Virus record (IMG/VR): IMGVR_UViG_3300033997_000050
Span: 1-63,047 of that record
Length of the DNA: 63,047 nt
Source: a virus
Strand: one strand, 5' to 3'
Shown here: positions 59,580 to 63,047 of the stretch, in pieces
Position numbering within the stretch: position 1 is the first letter of the stretch
How the letters are laid out: each line of letters opens with the position of its first letter
Made by a program: the position numbers and the translations under genes
The notes under the pieces: model-generated
Seen by the model: the letters and a program-made list of their open reading frames with translations, nothing else
The model's database searches: none
What the model was told of the DNA's origin: nothing

Positions 59580-59927
59580 ATGAATATCGAATACATCGAA
59601 GTCACGGCACGCGGTTTTAACGGCGCGACGGATACCACGGATGACCGCGTTATCTGGTTGTCGGCTTCGTCCCTGGCGAACGTGGTTGAACTGCTGGCCG
59701 CGTGCAAAGCGCCGCATCTGAAAGTCGAACGACTCAGTAGCGGCAACGTGGTAGGCGCTGCGCTTGACTTCGTGCTGCCGGCCCAAAATGCCGAACTGGT
59801 GGCGCACCTGTTCTCGTTCGTGGTGGCCGACATGCGCGCCGCGCTGGAGCGCATCGGCAATGACGCCAGCGTGTCGGCGCTGGACTTCCCACGCATCGCC
59901 CGCGCCGCGCTTGAGGTGTCGAAATGA
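59580..59927 (+). CDS. Hypothetical accessory protein
   Basis: A 115-residue alpha/beta protein (MNIEYIEVTARGFNG, SASSLANVVELLAACKAPHL, LFSFVVADMRAALERIG). TGGAGAAAA lies ahead of the ATG. It overlaps the next start by 4 bases. Family not recognised. Confidence 0.7.
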   Translation: MNIEYIEVTARGFNGATDTTDDRVIWLSASSLANVVELLAACKAPHLKVERLSSGNVVGAALDFVLPAQNAELVAHLFSFVVADMRAALERIGNDASVSALDFPRIARAALEVSK

Positions 59928-60139
59928 TGGGCCTGATTCTGGCCCGTATGCTGGCCCTCGTGTTCGCGCTCATCGTCGGCGGGTTCATCACCCTGGTCAT
60001 GCTGGCGTTCGGCGATAAACAGGAAGCGATGCAATCGGCCATTATCACGGCCATGTTCATGTGGCTGATCGCCCCGAGTGCCGAGGATCGCGCCGACTTC
60101 GCCGAATTCCAAAAGAGCCGTGAGCGCTTCCCGTCCTGA
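59924..60139 (+). CDS. Small membrane protein, two helices
   Basis: A 71-residue protein with hydrophobic helices at about 3-27 (MLALVFALIVGGFITLVML) and 37-51 (SAIITAMFMWLIAP), ending in a charged tail. It forms a pair with the next small membrane gene. Confidence 0.68.
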   Translation: MMGLILARMLALVFALIVGGFITLVMLAFGDKQEAMQSAIITAMFMWLIAPSAEDRADFAEFQKSRERFPS

Positions 60140-60141
60140 CC

Positions 60142-60297
60142 ATGAAAAAGCTGATCGTGTGGGCTGCTGCGCTGGTCCTGTCCGTTCTGACTGTCGGACT
60201 GCTGCATTACCTCGTGTCGCCATGGGCCGCGCAAGCTGTTGCGCCCCTTGTCGGTATCGGCTTCGGCGCTGGTGCGCTGATGCTGGTCGGGTCATGA
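60142..60297 (+). CDS. Small membrane protein (51 residues), two helices
   Basis: The frame starts ATG after CTGACC and encodes MKKLIVWAAALVLSVLTVGL, then a second hydrophobic helix (VAPLVGIGFGAGALMLVG). Two bases separate it from the previous stop and it is followed by a terminator, so it is the last gene of the rightward accessory block. Confidence 0.62.
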   Translation: MKKLIVWAAALVLSVLTVGLLHYLVSPWAAQAVAPLVGIGFGAGALMLVGS

Positions 60298-60321
60298 TCT
60301 AACCCGCTCCCCTCCTACCCT

Positions 60322-60350
60322 GGCCCGCTTCGTGCGGGCCTTTCTCATTT
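60322..60350 (+). terminator. Rho-independent terminator of the rightward block
   Basis: A perfect 7-bp stem (GGCCCGC and GCGGGCC) with loop TTCGT is followed by TTTCTCATTT. Confidence 0.82.
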
Positions 60351-60800
60351 CTGGCCCTGGCATTCCCCTGGCCTGTCTCCCTCGTGCGCGTGCGTTCATG
60401 CGCTGGCATGCACGAACCTCTGTTTTTCCCAAACCTGCATAGCGGGGCTGTAGCGGCCTGCCCTGGTGGCGACGTATCAGCATGTCGGCCTGTCCCTGGT
60501 CGCGGCGTGGTGGCCTGGTCCCTGGCCTGGTAGCGGCATATCCGCATAGCTGAATAGCTGGATGGTTGCATAGCGGGTTGTCCCTGCGTTTCCGAATAGC
60601 GTTTAAATCGACGGAATGGGGCCGCCACGCTGCGAACGCGGGTCGATTGGTATCCGCCTAGCCTGATGGGTCGAAAACGGCGCTACGGGCTTCTAATCGA
60701 GCCGGGGTCAAAAGGTACTTCCCAGGGGGTCGAAGGGCTGCGGGGGTCCGCTGAGCCCCGATTCACGCGATTTTTCGAAAACGGCCATAGCACCAATCTG
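60351..60800. other. GC-rich non-coding stretch with short repeats
   Basis: No convincing gene was found. The hexamer (C/A)ATAGC occurs at 60438, 60545, 60553, 60569, 60595 and 60786, and CCTGG/GGCCTGG units recur between 60360 and 60535. ATAGCGG with CCTGGTGGC downstream also occurs near 55.34 kb. The stretch may hold a replication origin or protein-binding array. Confidence 0.5.
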
Positions 60801-60823
60801 TTGACACGGTTTTTCCTTGTCAT
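60801..60823 (+). promoter_or_regulatory. Dyad site, weak promoter
   Basis: TTGACA is followed by CGGTTTTTCCTTGTCAT and then CCGACT, a poor -10. No good gene follows on the plus strand, so this is either an operator or a promoter for a short untranslated RNA. Confidence 0.6.
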
Positions 60824-61051
60824 CCGACTGACGAGAACCCGAAGATCTCTAAAAACGCTGTTTTCACTTTTACTTCTATCTGGACTATTTTTATTTTTTT
60901 CTCGCTACACGTAGTCAAAACAGGCTAAATAGAGAGCATAAGAAGCAAAAACGGGTAAAAATAGTCGAAAAAATGCAATTTTGCTACCAAAGATCCCTAT
61001 TCGAGCGATTTTGAAGTCGACGAGCATTTCAGAAAAAATTCGTGAAGGCGT
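60824..61051. other. AT-rich non-coding stretch (candidate origin)
   Basis: This stretch is clearly AT-rich in a GC-rich genome, with T runs (TATTTTTATTTTTTTC near 60890) and A runs (AAAAACGGGTAAAAATAG near 60950). GTAGTCAAAAC and ATAGTCGAAAA form a short repeat pair. It lies between the converging accessory block and the primase gene. An unwinding element is plausible. Confidence 0.45.
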
Positions 61052-61074
61052 AAAAAACCCGGCTCGCGGCCGGG
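61052..61074 (-). terminator. Rho-independent terminator after primase-helicase
   Basis: On the minus strand a 6-bp GC stem (CCCGGC and GCCGGG, loop CGCGA) is followed by six Ts. It ends the leftward replication transcript. A perfect CACCTG/CAGGTG palindrome (61081-61094) sits between it and the stop codon. Confidence 0.88.
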
Positions 61075-61094
61075 ATAGAGCACCTGGTCAGGTG

Positions 61095-63047
61095 TCAGAG
61101 TTCGTCGTCATCGTCGATTTTCTCCGATTTCGACTCAACGAAGCGCCGCACCTTGTCCGTGTCGACGTGGATTCCACCGTCAGGATCGCGGTACTGGAAC
61201 ATTTCAGGCTCGCGCGTGTAGTAAGTGCGGAATTCGCTGCCGACGCGCACTTTTCCGATACTCTCGAAGCGATACCTGGACAGCATTGCACCGATGGCCT
61301 TGTTGCCCGGCACATCGTATCCTGCGTCCATCAGCACCTCGGCCAACTTCACACCGTCGATCAGATCGTTGGAAATCAGCGGTTCGTTACCCTCGGCGAT
61401 GATGTCGAACACGTTCTGGATGAACTCGGGCTGCGCCTGGCGGATCATGTACAGCTTCGCATCAGTGGTCGGTGCGTTGCCTTTCGGCTTGAACGTGTCC
61501 AACTGCTCCCATTCCAGCAGCCATTTCCGTAATGCCGGCGCCGACGTGGCGATGGTCGCGTACAACCGCTCGTAGTAATCCGGGTCTTCGGCCAGGAATG
61601 CGTCGAGTTTGTCCTTCCGCTGCCACCGGCTGAACAGCACACAGTATCGCCGGCCGTCGTCATCCAGCGGCAGCGCGTCGCGGAAATTCGAGAACAGCAG
61701 ATATGAGGTGGTGTTCACCGCATCGTAGGTTGCCTTGCCTTTCGGGTGAACCTCGATCACATCGTTCGTGATGAACGGCTTGATGCGATTCAGCAGTTCG
61801 TACTTGTTCGTCGCCTTGATGAGCCGCACTTCTTCGATGCAGGTGACGCACTGGCCGACAACCCAGTCGGTGAACGGCGATTCCAGAATGTGCGCGTTGA
61901 GCATCTGGACGTTCGACACGCCCATCACCGCGCGCAGCAGGAATGCGAAGAACGACTTGCCGTCACCCTCGACGCCTTGCAGCAGGATCGACCAGTTGAC
62001 GTGCTTGCCTGGGTTCTGCACCACCCATGACAGCCAGTCCACCAGCAGCCGGCGTTCTTCCGGCTTTTCGAGCAGGTGGGCGACGTGCTTCTTCACGCGC
62101 TTGATGGCCGCTTTGTCGCGCGGCAGCAGTTCGTCCGGCAGTTCAGGGATCTCGTGCTCGGGATAGGTGTTGGCGAAAATGCCGTCCGGCCGGTGGAAGA
62201 TCTTGTCGGCGCCAGGCTCGTACCGGCGACCGTTCACGACCGTGATCTTGAAGACGTTCAGCGCGAGCGTCGACGCTGTACTGGTCGGCGTGGTCTTCCC
62301 ATCGAGCACATCCTTCTTCGTCATCGCCTTCCGGTCGAACATCGCGTTGAAGCCTTGCTGCGTGGTCGAGAATTTACGGTCGGTGTCGTAGAAGCGGTCG
62401 TCCGTGGTGTCGTACACGAATGGCGCCGCCCAGCCTGGCGTCTTCTCGTTTTTCGATGGCGAATAAGCGATGGCCTTCTTCACCTCGGACAGCGGCGTTT
62501 TGCTCTGATTGATGACATCGAGTCGTTCTTTCGCCAGCGTCGCCATGGCCGAGCGAGCCAAGCTGTCGATCTCCGCTTCACGCGCAGCATCGCGGGCCTT
62601 GTTCCAGCCCGGCAGATCTTTCGCGGCGCTGAACATATCGCGCAGCTTCAGGATCAGCGCCACGTTCGATTCGGCCGCAGCCTCTTTCGACAGTTTCAGG
62701 ATATAGCGCGCCGTCAGCGGCGAACGATGCTTGCCGTCGATGGCGAAGTCGGCCCAGCGGCGGTCGCAGCCATCGCTGTCGAAGTTGTCGGCGGTCTCCG
62801 CCCACTCCTTCCACAAGTCCAGGCCGTCGTCGCTACCGTCGAACTGGTGATGCAGGGCCATACCGACTTTGATCCAGGTGTCGTAGTCGTCGGCGTTCGG
62901 AACCATCATCAGGCGGTTGCGCAATTCATCTTCGCCGATGTCGACCGCCTGGGAGTCCTCCAAGAACGGATTGTCCATGTCGATCTCGCCGAGTTGATTG
63001 CTGCGAGCTTTTTTGACGATCTTCCAGTCGCTTTCCTTCTTCGCGCG
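61095..63047 (-). CDS. Primase-polymerase/helicase, C-terminal part (starts at window beginning)
   Basis: This is residues about 246-853 of the protein that begins at 736, plus the codons of the 127-base overlap; the frame is open to the window edge. Residues about 241-311 (LRNRLMMV, then WIKVGMALHHQFDG and RRWADF) are a PriCT-type domain. A D5/VapE-like SF3 helicase follows, with Walker A GVEGDGKS at about 561-568 and CIEEVR as the likely acidic motif. The tail ends KIDDDDEL. The internal ATG at 62978 is not the natural start. Expected role: opening and priming the phage replication fork. Confidence 0.92.
   Translation of the reverse strand, partial: RAKKESDWKIVKKARSNQLGEIDMDNPFLEDSQAVDIGEDELRNRLMMVPNADDYDTWIKVGMALHHQFDGSDDGLDLWKEWAETADNFDSDGCDRRWADFAIDGKHRSPLTARYILKLSKEAAAESNVALILKLRDMFSAAKDLPGWNKARDAAREAEIDSLARSAMATLAKERLDVINQSKTPLSEVKKAIAYSPSKNEKTPGWAAPFVYDTTDDRFYDTDRKFSTTQQGFNAMFDRKAMTKKDVLDGKTTPTSTASTLALNVFKITVVNGRRYEPGADKIFHRPDGIFANTYPEHEIPELPDELLPRDKAAIKRVKKHVAHLLEKPEERRLLVDWLSWVVQNPGKHVNWSILLQGVEGDGKSFFAFLLRAVMGVSNVQMLNAHILESPFTDWVVGQCVTCIEEVRLIKATNKYELLNRIKPFITNDVIEVHPKGKATYDAVNTTSYLLFSNFRDALPLDDDGRRYCVLFSRWQRKDKLDAFLAEDPDYYERLYATIATSAPALRKWLLEWEQLDTFKPKGNAPTTDAKLYMIRQAQPEFIQNVFDIIAEGNEPLISNDLIDGVKLAEVLMDAGYDVPGNKAIGAMLSRYRFESIGKVRVGSEFRTYYTREPEMFQYRDPDGGIHVDTDKVRRFVESKSEKIDDDDEL
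62921..63047. repeat. Terminal direct repeat, right copy (assembly overlap)
   Basis: Identical to bases 1-127. Removing one copy gives a circular sequence of 62,920 bp in which the primase frame is uninterrupted. Confidence 0.93.

Noticed and set aside
60666-60914. 82-codon frame and minus-strand frames at 60292-60628
   Set aside because: They overlap repeats and a dyad site, lack ribosome sites and encode low-quality sequence.
1-63047. tRNA genes, integrase, CI-type repressor, attachment site, CRISPR-Cas or toxin-antitoxin modules
   Set aside because: I looked for cloverleaf-like segments and for the relevant protein motifs and saw none that could be supported by eye. A covariance-model search was not possible.

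Overview
The window is a complete genome of a tailed double-stranded DNA phage, opened at an arbitrary point. The first 127 bases recur exactly as the last 127, and one reading frame (a primase-helicase) runs in phase across the join. The molecule is therefore circular in the assembly at about 62,920 bp. Lambda-type head and tail genes, a long tape measure with a frameshifted chaperone and a split tail tip indicate a siphovirus. The replication set (DUF2800 nuclease, Enc34-type single-strand binding protein, family B polymerase, VRR-NUC, SNF2 helicase, prim-pol/helicase) fits the Enc34/Chi/BcepNazgul group (Casjensviridae-like). The high GC content and that kinship suggest a proteobacterial host, perhaps a beta-proteobacterium, but nothing here fixes the host. 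No integrase, CI-type repressor, tRNA or CRISPR array was seen, so a lytic lifestyle is likely.

Layout. (1) 61095 leftward to 62920, then on from the start at 736 (minus strand): the 853-residue primase-polymerase/helicase, preceded by a small YdaS-like helix-turn-helix gene. (2) 1159-8488 (plus): replication and recombination, with an HNH-AP2 homing endonuclease inserted. (3) 8536-19844 (plus): packaging, head and neck in exact lambda order (Nu1-A-W-B-C/Nu3-D-E-FI-FII-Z-U-V-G/GT). (4) 19837-41018 (plus): tape measure, tail tip, two modular tail proteins, a DUF2793 protein, four paralogous fibre-like proteins and a 25-repeat protein. (5) 41084-42549 (plus): holin candidate, tail-anchored endolysin, overlapping spanins. 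(6) 54928 down to 42664 (minus): about 25 small accessory genes, with an RdgC homologue, a MazG-like fusion and a large possible polysaccharide lyase. (7) 55438-60297 (plus): ten small accessory genes in a block flanked by non-coding repeats. (8) 60298-61094: terminators, a repeat-rich GC stretch and an AT-rich stretch, a candidate origin region.

Two genome-wide signals stand out. A dyad (arms close to TTGACAAGG and CCTTGTCAA around a five-base T/A run) overlaps the -35 box of promoters that drive accessory blocks on both strands, so these blocks probably share one regulator. Also, more than a dozen unrelated proteins on both strands end in an acidic tail finishing D/E-D/E-x-L (often DDEL). 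The tail could be a shared protein-interaction or stability tag.
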